A stretch of DNA of 41,403 nt from Acidiferrobacteraceae bacterium. GTDB lineage: Bacteria > Pseudomonadota > Gammaproteobacteria > Acidiferrobacterales > JAJDNE01. Location of the stretch: NCBI GenBank assembly GCA_037388825.1, contig JARRJV010000011.1, forward strand, positions 21,155 through 62,557, in the 5' to 3' direction. This document shows positions 27,374 to 35,387 of the stretch, one piece after another. The stretch's first letter is position 1; each line of letters starts with the position of its first letter. The position numbers were made by a program, and so were the translations under genes. Under the pieces are notes generated by a model. It saw nothing but the letters and a program-made list of their open reading frames with translations, made no database searches and was not told where the DNA came from.

Positions 27374-27518
27374 TGTTTGCGCCGCAAAATCGGAAATCGA
27401 GGAGCAGGACACGTGTGCGCGTGTTCCACGACCGTGTGAATTTTGAGGCAATGCGTTCTTCCGGCGCTGGCAGCGAGAACTGCGCCGTACGCAGACGGAA
27501 TTTCCGGGAGGAGATTGC

Positions 27519-28283
27519 GTGAACATCAAGGTCCTGGGGTTTAACGGCAGTATCGGTTCCGACCGTCATACCACGTCGCTCCTGATAGACGACGACATTC
27601 TGATTGATGCCGGTACGGGCGTCTGCAGGCTGTCACTCGATGAGATACTGCGCATACGCCATATCTTTCTGACGCATTCGCATCTCGATCATCTCACCGG
27701 CATTCCGTTGATGATCGATAGCGTCTTCAGTCAAATCAAAACGCCGGTCCTTATACATGGGAGGCGCGAAACGCTAGCGGCGCTGCAAGACCATATTTTT
27801 AACTGGCAAATCTGGCCCGATTTCTCCGTCTTGCCACGGTTTGACCATCCGGTCATGCGCTTCGAGGAGCTCACGCCGGGGGATTCCTTGACTATCGGCG
27901 GTCGTACAATCCACGCGATTCCGGTGAACCACGTGGTTCCGGCGGTCGGTTACCGCGTGGAGGCAGATGGTGGCGTGTTTGCCTTCAGCGGCGACACAAG
28001 CACCAACGATACCTTCTGGGATGAACTCAACCGGTTCGATCGCCTGGATGTGCTTGTTGTGGAAGCAGCCTTTTGCGACAGGGACCTCGAGATCAGCCGC
28101 AAATCAGGGCACTATTGCCCGCAACTTCTCGCAGCCGATCTTCCGAAGCTGCGCCATCGACCCAGGGTATATCTGACGCATCCCAAGCCTGGCGCGGAGG
28201 ATATGATCCTCGGCGAATGCCAGGCCCAAATTGCGGACTTTGAGATAGCCAATCTCACGGGAGACGAAATCTTCCGGTTCTAG
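27519..28283 (+). CDS. Class II-type 3',5'-cyclic-nucleotide phosphodiesterase (metallo-beta-lactamase fold)
   Basis: A 254-residue metallo-beta-lactamase-fold hydrolase. The metal site LTHSHLDHLTG gives His53, His55, Asp57 and His58. The further ligands are in PVNHVVPAVGY (His), FSGDTSTND (Asp) and YLTHPKPG (His). The HxHLDH block followed by GIPLMIDS resembles the class II cyclic-nucleotide phosphodiesterase signature (yeast PDE1 type). No signal peptide, so cytoplasmic. The start is GTG at 27519 with GGAGGAG about five bases upstream. Its position with a cNMP-binding protein and opposite a cyclase strongly suggests that it degrades the same cyclic nucleotide. A 145-base gap separates it from the previous gene, so it may have its own promoter. 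Confidence 0.8.
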   Translation: MNIKVLGFNGSIGSDRHTTSLLIDDDILIDAGTGVCRLSLDEILRIRHIFLTHSHLDHLTGIPLMIDSVFSQIKTPVLIHGRRETLAALQDHIFNWQIWPDFSVLPRFDHPVMRFEELTPGDSLTIGGRTIHAIPVNHVVPAVGYRVEADGGVFAFSGDTSTNDTFWDELNRFDRLDVLVVEAAFCDRDLEISRKSGHYCPQLLAADLPKLRHRPRVYLTHPKPGAEDMILGECQAQIADFEIANLTGDEIFRF

Positions 28284-28302
28284 CTACGTTGTGCCAAAGA
28301 CG

Positions 28303-28384
28303 GCCGACATGCAGATCGTGGAGGACTGGGTCGAGCCGTTTCGCAAAGGCGTGCTTTACGACCTCAGGGATGGCCGCATCCGCG
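28303..28384 (+). repeat. Relic copy of 82 bp from the flavoprotein gene at 13.9-15.0 kb
   Basis: Bases 28303-28384 match 14851-14932 with about 76 of 82 identities and no gaps, by eye. The translated segment (ADMQIVEDWVEPFRKGVLY, then DLRDGRIR) equals residues 332-358 of the AIF-like oxidoreductase with a few substitutions. No surrounding sequence continues the similarity, so this is an orphan gene fragment between the phosphodiesterase and the TusA-like gene. Confidence 0.85.
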
Positions 28385-28454
28385 CCTGGTTTCCCCGCCG
28401 CCATATTCACTGCAGTGCCGCCGGAACGCCGATTTTCCGCGTTTTCTTGCGGTG

Positions 28455-28499
28455 TTGACGCGAAGGCCCGTTTGCTGTAAATAACTAAACGTTCACTAA
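28455..28499 (+). promoter_or_regulatory. Promoter and putative TetR-type operator of the TusA-like/TetR operon
   Basis: TTGACG (28455-28460), a 17-base spacer and TAAATA (28478-28483) form a plausible sigma-70 promoter. Overlapping the -10, TAACTAAACGTTCACTAA (28482-28499) is an imperfect palindrome centred on AACGTT, of the kind bound by TetR-family dimers. The regulator gene two positions downstream is the obvious candidate for autoregulation. Confidence 0.5.
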
Positions 28500-28517
28500 C
28501 AAAACAGGAGCGAGAAA

Positions 28518-28748
28518 ATGGCTGATTATGATGTGGAACTGGATGCCCGCGGGCTGAACTGCCCCCTGCCCATCCTGCGTGCAAAGAAGTCCATCAACGG
28601 CATGTCTTCCGGTCAGGTGCTGCACATAGTGGCCACTGACCCGGGCTCGGTAAAAGACTTCGAATCCTTCTGCAAGCAAACCGGAAATGAGTTGCTCGCT
28701 TCCGGCGAGGCGGACGGCAATTTCACCTTCGACATCCGCAAGGCCTGA
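28518..28748 (+). CDS. TusA-like sulfur carrier protein
   Basis: A 76-residue protein of the TusA/SirA/YeeD family. The signature RGLNCPLPILRAKK carries the sulfur-accepting Cys15 in the CPxP motif. TusA proteins receive persulfide sulfur and pass it to thiouridylation of tRNA, molybdenum-cofactor enzymes or sulfur oxidation. Length is normal for the family. AGGAG lies seven bases before the ATG. The TetR-type regulator gene follows 10 bases later. This pairing with a regulator suggests a specialised, regulated carrier rather than the general TusA. The exact recipient cannot be told. Confidence 0.88.
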   Translation: MADYDVELDARGLNCPLPILRAKKSINGMSSGQVLHIVATDPGSVKDFESFCKQTGNELLASGEADGNFTFDIRKA

Positions 28749-28758
28749 TCCACGGCCC

Positions 28759-29370
28759 ATGACCAAACGCCTGAAGGCGGCGGAGCGACGCGCGTCCATC
28801 CTCGCCGTGGCCAAGGTCCTGTTTGCCGACAAGGGTTACCACGGCGTGTCCGTGGATGAGATTGCAAAACGGCTGGGCGTGAGCCCGGCCGTTTTGTATC
28901 AGCACTTCCCTTCCAAGGAAGCCCTGTACGAATCGGTGCTCACCACGATCTCCGAAAAACGGGAGAGCTATGCCGAGGCGGCCCTGGCCGAGCCCTCGGA
29001 TTTCAAGAACATCCTGCATCGCATGACGCGTGTGTTCGTGGAAAGCGTTTCGCGCGACCCTGACTACCTACGCATGGAACTCATGAGCGCCCTGGAAGAG
29101 GCGCCGGCGGCACAACATTTCTTCGAAAATCGCTGGCGTTCCTTTGCCGACTATATCGAATTCAGTCTGCGGGAACTGACGGCCGAGGGGCGCGCCGATC
29201 CGGTCGATCCCAGAACGGCCAGCCTCATGTTCCAGGGAATGATCCGCGAGGCGCTGTATGTCAAACGCATCCATCGCAACGAGCGATATCAGTCCTTCGA
29301 GCTCGACGCCCTGGTCGATCAGCTGATCGAACTGTTTCTCAAGGCCGTCGGCTATCGCGCCAACGCCTGA
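28759..29370 (+). CDS. TetR family transcriptional regulator
   Basis: A 203-residue TetR-type repressor. The N-terminal helix-turn-helix covers residues 15-60 (VSVDEIAKRLGVSPAVLYQHFPSKEALYE), and the rest is an all-helical ligand-binding and dimerisation domain. The start at MTKRLKAAERR is chosen over an earlier in-phase start that would run through the TusA-like gene. It lies 10 bases after the TusA-like gene and is cotranscribed with it. A palindrome overlapping the operon promoter (28482-28499) is its likely operator. The ligand is unknown. Confidence 0.9.
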   Translation: MTKRLKAAERRASILAVAKVLFADKGYHGVSVDEIAKRLGVSPAVLYQHFPSKEALYESVLTTISEKRESYAEAALAEPSDFKNILHRMTRVFVESVSRDPDYLRMELMSALEEAPAAQHFFENRWRSFADYIEFSLRELTAEGRADPVDPRTASLMFQGMIREALYVKRIHRNERYQSFELDALVDQLIELFLKAVGYRANA

Positions 29371-29397
29371 CCGCGCGACTGCCCGAATCCCGGTCGA

Positions 29398-30081
29398 TCA
29401 CCCACCCTCCCCGGCACCGGGTGCCTTTGCCAGGATGACCGCCGAGGGGAAGGTGAACTGGCTGATCTCCTCACGTTGCAGGACCTCAAAGCCAGCGGTG
29501 ACCAGGGCCGGCCCCAGGCGCACGGGCCGGCACTCGGTCAGCAGGGACGGGAACTGCTTTGCCAGCCAGTACCAGAACCGATGGACCGGTCGGGTGCCAA
29601 AGGAAAACGCCGCAACCCCCAGGGTACCGCCGGGTTTGAGCGCGCGCCGAAAGCCGTCCAGCAGTTTGGGGTAGTCCTCTTCCGGCAGAAGGTCGAGCAT
29701 GAAGGTACTGAACAGGAAATCAAAACCGTTGTCGGCGAAAGGCAGATCGTAGGCGCTGCCCTCTTCCAGTCGCCAGTGTTCTAGCTCCCCGATACGCGCG
29801 AGTCGTTTGCGGGCATGGGCCAACATGGCGGGCGAAAGATCCAGGCCGATGTTTTCGCCATCAGGATTTTGCGCCAATAGGGAACTGAGCAGGCGTCCGG
29901 TGCCGACGCCCACATCGAGGACGCGGCTCCCGTTCCGGACGGAAGCAAGCTGCAGCAACCGGCGCAGGGCCTTGTCTTCGGTCAATCGGCCCCAGGTATC
30001 GTAGAACCAGGCCACATGCGCGTATTCCTTTTTCAGCTTCTCGGCAGAGAAGCTGCGTTTCAGTTGTTCGGTGTTCTCCAT
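29398..30081 (-). CDS. Class I SAM-dependent methyltransferase
   Basis: A 227-residue methyltransferase with the Rossmann-fold motif I VLDVGVGTGRLLSS (residues about 54-67), motif II-like IGLDLSPAML and the post-motif FDFLFSTFMLDLLPEED. Similar to UbiE-like and phospholipid methyltransferases, but the substrate is not recognisable. The start ATG has AAGGAG nearby, which overlaps the stop of the upstream TetR gene, 12 bases away. The two genes therefore form one operon, and the TetR protein presumably controls the methyltransferase. It converges with the TusA-linked TetR gene. Confidence 0.85.
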   Translation of the reverse strand: MENTEQLKRSFSAEKLKKEYAHVAWFYDTWGRLTEDKALRRLLQLASVRNGSRVLDVGVGTGRLLSSLLAQNPDGENIGLDLSPAMLAHARKRLARIGELEHWRLEEGSAYDLPFADNGFDFLFSTFMLDLLPEEDYPKLLDGFRRALKPGGTLGVAAFSFGTRPVHRFWYWLAKQFPSLLTECRPVRLGPALVTAGFEVLQREEISQFTFPSAVILAKAPGAGEGG

Positions 30082-30093
30082 GTCCGTGTCTCC

Positions 30094-30723
30094 TTAACGA
30101 TGGGCCGCATCTGCCCGCACCAGGCCATGCAAGACGACTGCGATCAGGGTGTCGGCACTGGTCTCCCAGTCCACGCTTGCGGGGTCGGCAAGCCACTGGA
30201 CGATGAGACCGTCGTAGGCGGCGATCAGCACACGCGCCAGGCTGTCCGGGTCGACCCTGCGAAACTCCCCGGCTGTCATGCCCGCCCGGATCAGCTGTGC
30301 CAGCTCTGCGCCCAGGCTCGTAAACAGGATCCTGAATCGCTCGCGGATGGCCTCGTGCCGCGGAATATGACTCCAGAACTCAACCTGGGCATTGAGCAAC
30401 TCGCCCGAACCTTCGACTCGCTTGGCAGCGCTGCGGGCGAGTGCGGCAAGCTTTCCGGCGAATGTCGGCGCGGCCGCCAGGGCTGCGCCGATTTCACGGT
30501 CGAGGTTGGTCGTCTCCCACTCCTCGTACACCGCCATTAGGAGCTCTTCCTTGCTTTCGAAGTAGTGATAAACCGTTCCCTGGCTCACCCGGGCGGCGGC
30601 AGCCACGTCCGAGACATTTGCCGCATGGTACCCGTGTTGCGCAAACACCCCACGTGCTGCCTCGAGGATTTGCGCCCGGCGGTTGGCCCGCACTTGCTCG
30701 TTTTGCGCCTGATTTCTTGGCAT
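30094..30723 (-). CDS. TetR/AcrR family transcriptional regulator
   Basis: A 209-residue repressor with an N-terminal helix-turn-helix (residues about 17-62: AARGVFAQHGYHAANVSD, then ARVSQGTVYHYFESKEELL). The C-terminal domain is helical and of the AcrR type. The start has no Shine-Dalgarno, and the predicted promoter puts the transcript start only about two bases before the ATG, so it may be a leaderless mRNA. An operator-like palindrome overlaps the promoter, so autorepression is likely. It is cotranscribed with the methyltransferase gene. Confidence 0.9.
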   Translation of the reverse strand: MPRNQAQNEQVRANRRAQILEAARGVFAQHGYHAANVSDVAAAARVSQGTVYHYFESKEELLMAVYEEWETTNLDREIGAALAAAPTFAGKLAALARSAAKRVEGSGELLNAQVEFWSHIPRHEAIRERFRILFTSLGAELAQLIRAGMTAGEFRRVDPDSLARVLIAAYDGLIVQWLADPASVDWETSADTLIAVVLHGLVRADAAHR

Positions 30724-30731
30724 AGTTTTAA

Positions 30732-30761
30732 ATTCTACTTTTGATTGACTACCCAGTCAAT
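30732..30761 (-). promoter_or_regulatory. Promoter with overlapping operator of the TetR-methyltransferase operon
   Basis: On the minus strand TTGACT (30755-30760), 17 bases, TAGAAT (30732-30737) is a strong sigma-70 match. The palindrome ATTGACT-ACCC-AGTCAAT (30744-30761) covers the -35 and part of the spacer, so a bound regulator would block RNA polymerase. The spacing to the start codon implies a leader of about two bases. Confidence 0.65.
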
Positions 30762-30887
30762 ATATACCAGCCAATCCGCTTCAACCGGATCTCCAGGCAG
30801 GCGTAGACACAACGGCCAGATCAGGTCTTCATGGCCACGGCACGCCGAATTCGCTAGGCTTTTCCCCGGTCAACGAGCCGAAAGCAC

Positions 30888-31988
30888 ATGAACGCATCCA
30901 ACGCCTGGAAAGAGCTGTACTCGGGAATTCTTTCGCACGCCCCGGCACTCGTGGGTCTTGTCCTCATCGCCCTGGTCCTGTGGGCTGCGAACTGGTGGTT
31001 GTTGCGGCGCAACCCAGAAATGGGCGCGGAACAGCGTCTGCCGCGGCAACTGCTGATGTTCCTTCTGTTCCTCGCCGCGCTGTTGGTTCTGATCCTCCTC
31101 ATTCCCATGTCGGATACTACCCAGGGGCAGATCCTCAGCCTGCTTGGTATTGTCCTGACGGCTGTGATCGCCCTGTCGTCCACGACCTTCGTATCGAATG
31201 CCATGGCCGGATTAATGCTGCGGCTCATCAAAAGCTTCCGGCCCGGCGATTTTATTCGCATCAATGAACTGGTTGGCAGGGTGACGGAACGCGGGCTGTT
31301 CCATACCGAGATCCAGACGGAAGACCGGGATCTGACCACCATTCCGAATCTGTTCATTGTCACCCACCCCGTTACCGTGGTTCGCACTTCCGGCACCATC
31401 ATCTCGGCCATGGTGTCGCTGGGATACGACGTGCCGCGGGAACAGGTGGAAACCCTGCTGAAGCAAGCCGCGGAACAGGCGACTCTGGAAGACCCTTTTG
31501 TCCAGGTGCGGGAGCTGGGTGATTTCTCCGTAATCTACCGGATCGCCGGTTTCCTCTCCGACGTGAAACAGTTGCTAACCGCCCGTTCCAACCTGCGCAA
31601 ACAAATGCTGGATGCCTTGCACGAAGCCGGTATCGAGATCGTATCGCCGACGTTCATGAATCAGCGTCAGCTATCGGAAGCACGGAAATTCATTCCCCCG
31701 AAGAAAATCCCGGAACCGGGGCCGCCCGTCGTCGAAGAGGCACCGGAAGCGATCATGTTCGACAAGGCGGAACAGGCCGAGCGACTCGAGACCCTGCGCT
31801 ACGAGCATGAGCAGCTGCTGAAGCAAATCGAGGAACTGGACGCCAAACGAAAAGAGTCGTCCGGGGCGGAACTCGACAAGATCGAAAAAGAGATCGACCG
31901 CCTCACCCGCGACGCCGAGGCCGCTGCACGGCATCTGGAAAGCCTGAAAGAAGCGGAGGCCTCTGCAGAGAAACCGGAAGACAAATAA
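30888..31988 (+). CDS. MscS-family mechanosensitive channel with C-terminal coiled coil
   Basis: A 366-residue small-conductance mechanosensitive channel homologue. Three membrane helices lie at about 20-38, 50-72 and 80-108, the last with small residues as in the MscS pore helix (ALSSTTFVSNAMAGLMLRLI). The MscS beta domain follows (FRPGDFIRINELVGRVTERGLFHTEIQTEDRD and TIPNLFIVTHPVTVV). Beyond residue 270 a highly charged coiled coil extends to the end (EQLLKQIEELDAKRKES; DKIEKEIDRLTRDAEAA). Such a tail is not in E. coli MscS and may mediate oligomer or partner contacts. It lies alone, divergent from the TetR gene. Confidence 0.87.
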   Translation: MNASNAWKELYSGILSHAPALVGLVLIALVLWAANWWLLRRNPEMGAEQRLPRQLLMFLLFLAALLVLILLIPMSDTTQGQILSLLGIVLTAVIALSSTTFVSNAMAGLMLRLIKSFRPGDFIRINELVGRVTERGLFHTEIQTEDRDLTTIPNLFIVTHPVTVVRTSGTIISAMVSLGYDVPREQVETLLKQAAEQATLEDPFVQVRELGDFSVIYRIAGFLSDVKQLLTARSNLRKQMLDALHEAGIEIVSPTFMNQRQLSEARKFIPPKKIPEPGPPVVEEAPEAIMFDKAEQAERLETLRYEHEQLLKQIEELDAKRKESSGAELDKIEKEIDRLTRDAEAAARHLESLKEAEASAEKPEDK

Positions 31989-32012
31989 GAGGCCTGCTCC
32001 CCGGCCGGACCG

Positions 32013-32726
32013 TCAGGACTTCTTGCGCACCCGCGGGATACTGCGCCGGCTGTTGATCCAGTCCAGCAGCGGCTGCCAGGTTTCCCGGTCGTGCTCCGCA
32101 TCCTCGAGTTCGAAGATGCCGATTCCCTGGGCGTCGGCGCGCAGATAGTTCTCGCTGTCATGGATTTCCGCCAACAAGGGAATTTTCAGGCCCTTCAGGA
32201 AATCTTCGAGGGTGTGGTTGATGTCGCTGCTGACGGTGGAAAACGGGATCCGGACCGCGCGTAGCAGCCGCTCCATCGCACCCGCCACCCGATTGGCCTC
32301 ACGCATACGATTGGCCACCAGGGCGAGCTTCACTTCCTTGCGCGATATCTTTCCCACGCCAAGCAACTCGTCGATGAACTTGCCTGCCGCCCGCATATCG
32401 GTGGCGGAAGGTTGTACCGGGATGAGTACCGTCTCGGCCCGCCGAACCAGGGCGGTCAGATCCTTGCCGTACACCGAGGCCGGCGTGTCCAGAATAAGCA
32501 CATCCGTGTATTTCGGTGGCCGAATCGACCCCGCCAGACCGTCCAGTCCGTGAATGGGGCGATACTTGTCCGACCTCGCCGCCAGCCACCCCAGGCTGGA
32601 TTGCTGTGGATCCAGATCCGCCAGTGCGACGGACTTGTGCTGGGTGGCGAAATAGCTCGCCAGATTGGTGGCGAGCATGGTCTTGCCCGACCCACCCTTC
32701 GCGTTGAGTACCATGATTCGGCGCAT
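32013..32726 (-). CDS. ParA/MinD-family ATPase
   Basis: A 237-residue orphan ParA-like ATPase. Deviant Walker A is LNAKGGSGKTMLATN (residues 7-21, signature Lys11), then ADLDPQQSS (Walker A', 36-44) and LILDTPA (Walker B). No N-terminal helix-turn-helix and no ParB-type gene neighbours are present, so this is not a chromosome partition locus. It probably positions or regulates some other cargo. It converges with the MscS gene, and 261 bases of intergenic DNA separate it from the lipoprotein gene. Confidence 0.9.
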   Translation of the reverse strand: MRRIMVLNAKGGSGKTMLATNLASYFATQHKSVALADLDPQQSSLGWLAARSDKYRPIHGLDGLAGSIRPPKYTDVLILDTPASVYGKDLTALVRRAETVLIPVQPSATDMRAAGKFIDELLGVGKISRKEVKLALVANRMREANRVAGAMERLLRAVRIPFSTVSSDINHTLEDFLKGLKIPLLAEIHDSENYLRADAQGIGIFELEDAEHDRETWQPLLDWINSRRSIPRVRKKS

Positions 32727-32987
32727 GAGGTTCGTTTCCGGAATGAGCCCGAACCCATTTTACGCAGTGTTCACCATGGGGTTCAAAACACCCTCAACAG
32801 CCAGCCGGATTGGTGAACCTGGCCTGCAATCTTCGGGAGAATGTCAGACTCGCCCGGGCCCGGCATTCATCCGAATCCGGGGCAATCTACCCATGACGGG
32901 CAATTTTCAGCTAGAGTAGAAAATGTGTGAAGAAAGCGAAGTCCTGCTGCACAGCAAACCCAAAAGGAGACAAGGAGGAGAGTGAGA

Positions 32988-33749
32988 ATGATTCCCGTCC
33001 AGTTGCGCCGCATTGGCCTAGTGGCCATCTTTTCGGCCCTGATGCTCGCCATTTCCGGTTGCGTGGTCGCGCCTGCTCGTCCCGCCGCTGGCGTCGCTGT
33101 CCAATACGACTACTACTACTATCCCGACGCGGATGTGTACTACAGCATTTCCACCGGTTATTACTACTACCTGTCGGGCGGTGTATGGCTGCGCGTACAC
33201 ACCCTGCCCCGCCACTACCATCTGAACCCGCGGTATCGGGTTCGCGTCCATGCGCCAAGGCGCCGGCCCTACGAACATCACCGCGAGCACAGGCGAATCT
33301 ATCGCCCGCAGCCCCACGACGAAAGGGGTCGGGTGAGGAATCACAACGGATATCCAGGGCCGTACCCGGGTCGGGACCAGGGTCGCGACCGGGGTCGAAA
33401 TGGGAACGACGATGGGTATCCAAATGGCAATCAGGGCCGTGATGGGCGTGGAAACCACAACGGCCGGCCCGATCGTATGCCCGGTCCCGATTCCCAGGGA
33501 CAGCATCGAAACGGCTCGGGGGTGCAACGCAGCCAACCGCGTTCCGGAGACAACAAGGCCGGGCGATACCAACGCAACGGCGAGAAATCCCGCGGAAGCG
33601 TCAAACCGCAGCGCGGTCGCAAGAACGGCAAGAATGTCCAGAGTGGCAAACAAAAGAGCGGGTACCAGAAAGGAACCAAGCAAGACAAAAACGGGAAGAA
33701 GCAGAAAGAGGACGACAACGGCAGCGATTCGAGGCCAATCTACCGGTAG
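32988..33749 (+). CDS. Lipoprotein with Tyr-rich N-terminus and Arg/Gly/Asn/Lys-rich tail
   Basis: A 253-residue probable lipoprotein, function unknown. The lipobox LAISGC puts the lipidated Cys near residue 24. A tyrosine-rich segment follows (YDYYYYPDADVYY, GYYYYLSGGVW, residues about 40-75), then a long low-complexity, strongly basic region rich in Gly, Asn, Arg, Gln and Lys that reaches the C-terminus and should be disordered. AGGAGG lies nine bases before this ATG, which decides against the in-phase GTG six bases earlier. The region may bind nucleic acid or anionic polymers. No enzyme motif is visible. Confidence 0.7.
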   Translation: MIPVQLRRIGLVAIFSALMLAISGCVVAPARPAAGVAVQYDYYYYPDADVYYSISTGYYYYLSGGVWLRVHTLPRHYHLNPRYRVRVHAPRRRPYEHHREHRRIYRPQPHDERGRVRNHNGYPGPYPGRDQGRDRGRNGNDDGYPNGNQGRDGRGNHNGRPDRMPGPDSQGQHRNGSGVQRSQPRSGDNKAGRYQRNGEKSRGSVKPQRGRKNGKNVQSGKQKSGYQKGTKQDKNGKKQKEDDNGSDSRPIYR

Positions 33750-33755
33750 TCGCAC

Positions 33756-33781
33756 CCCGCGCCGGCCAATGCCGGCGCGGG
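33756..33781. terminator. Strong hairpin between convergent lipoprotein genes
   Basis: CCCGCGCCGGC and GCCGGCGCGGG form an eleven-pair stem with a CAAT loop, seven bases after the stop of the plus-strand lipoprotein gene and 17 bases past the end of the minus-strand one. No T-run follows, so termination would be partial or Rho-independent activity is uncertain. Confidence 0.5.
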
Positions 33782-33797
33782 AAACCGCTCGGTCACT

Positions 33798-35201
33798 CTA
33801 GCGGCCACGCTTCCGGCCCGGCTCCAATTCTGTCCAGTGCCCGCCCCTGTCCGTGGTAACGTACAGATGCTTGCCGCAACGGACCAGGATCCCGGATTTC
33901 GGATCATGCGGGTTTCGTATTTCGATCCGGTGTATGCAGTCGTCAAAGGGAATCCGCTGTCGTTGCCACACACCCGATCCGGACGGCCTGAAGTACAGGA
34001 ACGTACCCCCTCCCAATTCGCGATGTCCGCCGAGATACAGCCCTTCGGGCCTGTCGAGCAGGTTCCAGTACTTCGCTTCCCGATCGGGATTCGGGATATA
34101 GGAATAGTCGCCCGTAGCCCGGTCACGGTACAAAATTGCCCCGTTTTCCATGGCGGCATTGATAAACAGCCCGTTGTCCGAATCCAGGAAATGCGCGTAA
34201 CCCGACAGATTGGATTTCAGACCCGGGAACCCCTTGGGATCGAACCCCTTCCAGGTCGTGCTGCCCTTTGCCAGTGAGCGGATGCGCATCGCACTGTCAA
34301 GCAGATAGATCGTGTCGCTCCGGGAACGGAATACCCGCACCGGGGTGAATCCCGGAGGAATGGGATGATAGACGATGTGCTTGCCATCGAAATTCAGCAA
34401 GCGGTAAGTGTTGTCGGCCTCTCGCGCCACGCAATTGATGTACCGCCGTGCGTGAAAACAGCTGCGGAAATCGGAAAACGTATCACTCGGGATGACTGTG
34501 AACCGCGCCGAGGGTGACTTCGCCCGATCCACCCGGGCCACGGTCCCCAGGTTCCCCGCTACGCGGTTCCACGGAAACTGCCGCATTACAAAGGTGCGAA
34601 TTGCAATTTCCTTGCGAAGAGCTTCAAGCTTGCGCGGATCGAGGAAGGTGTATCGCGGACGCTCAAACGGCCGCTCCCGTACGACCGCCCAGACATCGGG
34701 TTCGACATGGCGGAGATGGCGAATCATCTGCCTGGTATTGTCGATCGGCACGATATGGTAGCCGCTCCTGGTGGCCTCGCGCCCAAACCAGAGAACGAGC
34801 AGCCCATGATTGAGATTCTTGCCGGTGGAGACATGGAATGTCTCACCCAGGGCCTTGGTGTAGGTCCGGATGCCATCGGTGTAGACCATTGAGTCCAGCG
34901 TGTAGCTACCCGGCGGCAGGGCAATGACAATGTATCCGTGATGCACAACTCCCCGGTACAGGCGGCCGCTGATCCTCAGATCGGCCTCGGCCGGCAAGTC
35001 ATCCGACGCCCCACGCCAGTCAACCCAGTCGATCCGTCCCACCACGATGGATTTCTGCTGCAGCTCCCCGACCGAGACCTGCACCGGCCGTCCCGCACAT
35101 GCGCTCAGCATCAGGACGACCATCATGGCCAGGGTCGCGCGCCAGCCATAAAACCGGGAAAGCCTGATTGCAGAATTTGTCTTCATTGTGGCGGACTCCA
35201 T
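33798..35201 (-). CDS. Lipoprotein with beta-propeller-like C-terminus, function unknown
   Basis: A 467-residue probable lipoprotein. The signal and lipobox (VVLMLSACAG) are near residues 26-37, with the lipidated Cys near residue 35. Residues about 60-140 form a first beta-rich domain (IVIALPPGSYTLDSM). The second half resembles propeller blades, and the C-terminal YVTTDRGGHWTEL is an Asp-box (S/T-x-D-x-G-x-x-W). Two starts are possible, ATG 35199-35201 with GGAGG nine bases upstream, or ATG 35184-35186 (MKTNSAIRL); the first has the better ribosome binding site. It is divergent from phospholipase A. I recognise no family. Confidence 0.7.
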   Translation of the reverse strand: MESATMKTNSAIRLSRFYGWRATLAMMVVLMLSACAGRPVQVSVGELQQKSIVVGRIDWVDWRGASDDLPAEADLRISGRLYRGVVHHGYIVIALPPGSYTLDSMVYTDGIRTYTKALGETFHVSTGKNLNHGLLVLWFGREATRSGYHIVPIDNTRQMIRHLRHVEPDVWAVVRERPFERPRYTFLDPRKLEALRKEIAIRTFVMRQFPWNRVAGNLGTVARVDRAKSPSARFTVIPSDTFSDFRSCFHARRYINCVAREADNTYRLLNFDGKHIVYHPIPPGFTPVRVFRSRSDTIYLLDSAMRIRSLAKGSTTWKGFDPKGFPGLKSNLSGYAHFLDSDNGLFINAAMENGAILYRDRATGDYSYIPNPDREAKYWNLLDRPEGLYLGGHRELGGGTFLYFRPSGSGVWQRQRIPFDDCIHRIEIRNPHDPKSGILVRCGKHLYVTTDRGGHWTELEPGRKRGR

Positions 35202-35387
35202 CCGCGAGGCCCTCCCCGGCTTTGCGCCGGAACCAATGCAAAAGCATCATAGTCATGATCCAGGACCCCGGCAAAGGAAACCCTGTCGCCGAAGTCGCGG
35301 ATGGTTTTGTGTTCGTCGCGGGACTCGTTACACTCGTGGCGTTGCCAAAGTGGTTGCCGCGTGGAGAAAAATACAGGGAAATCGACC

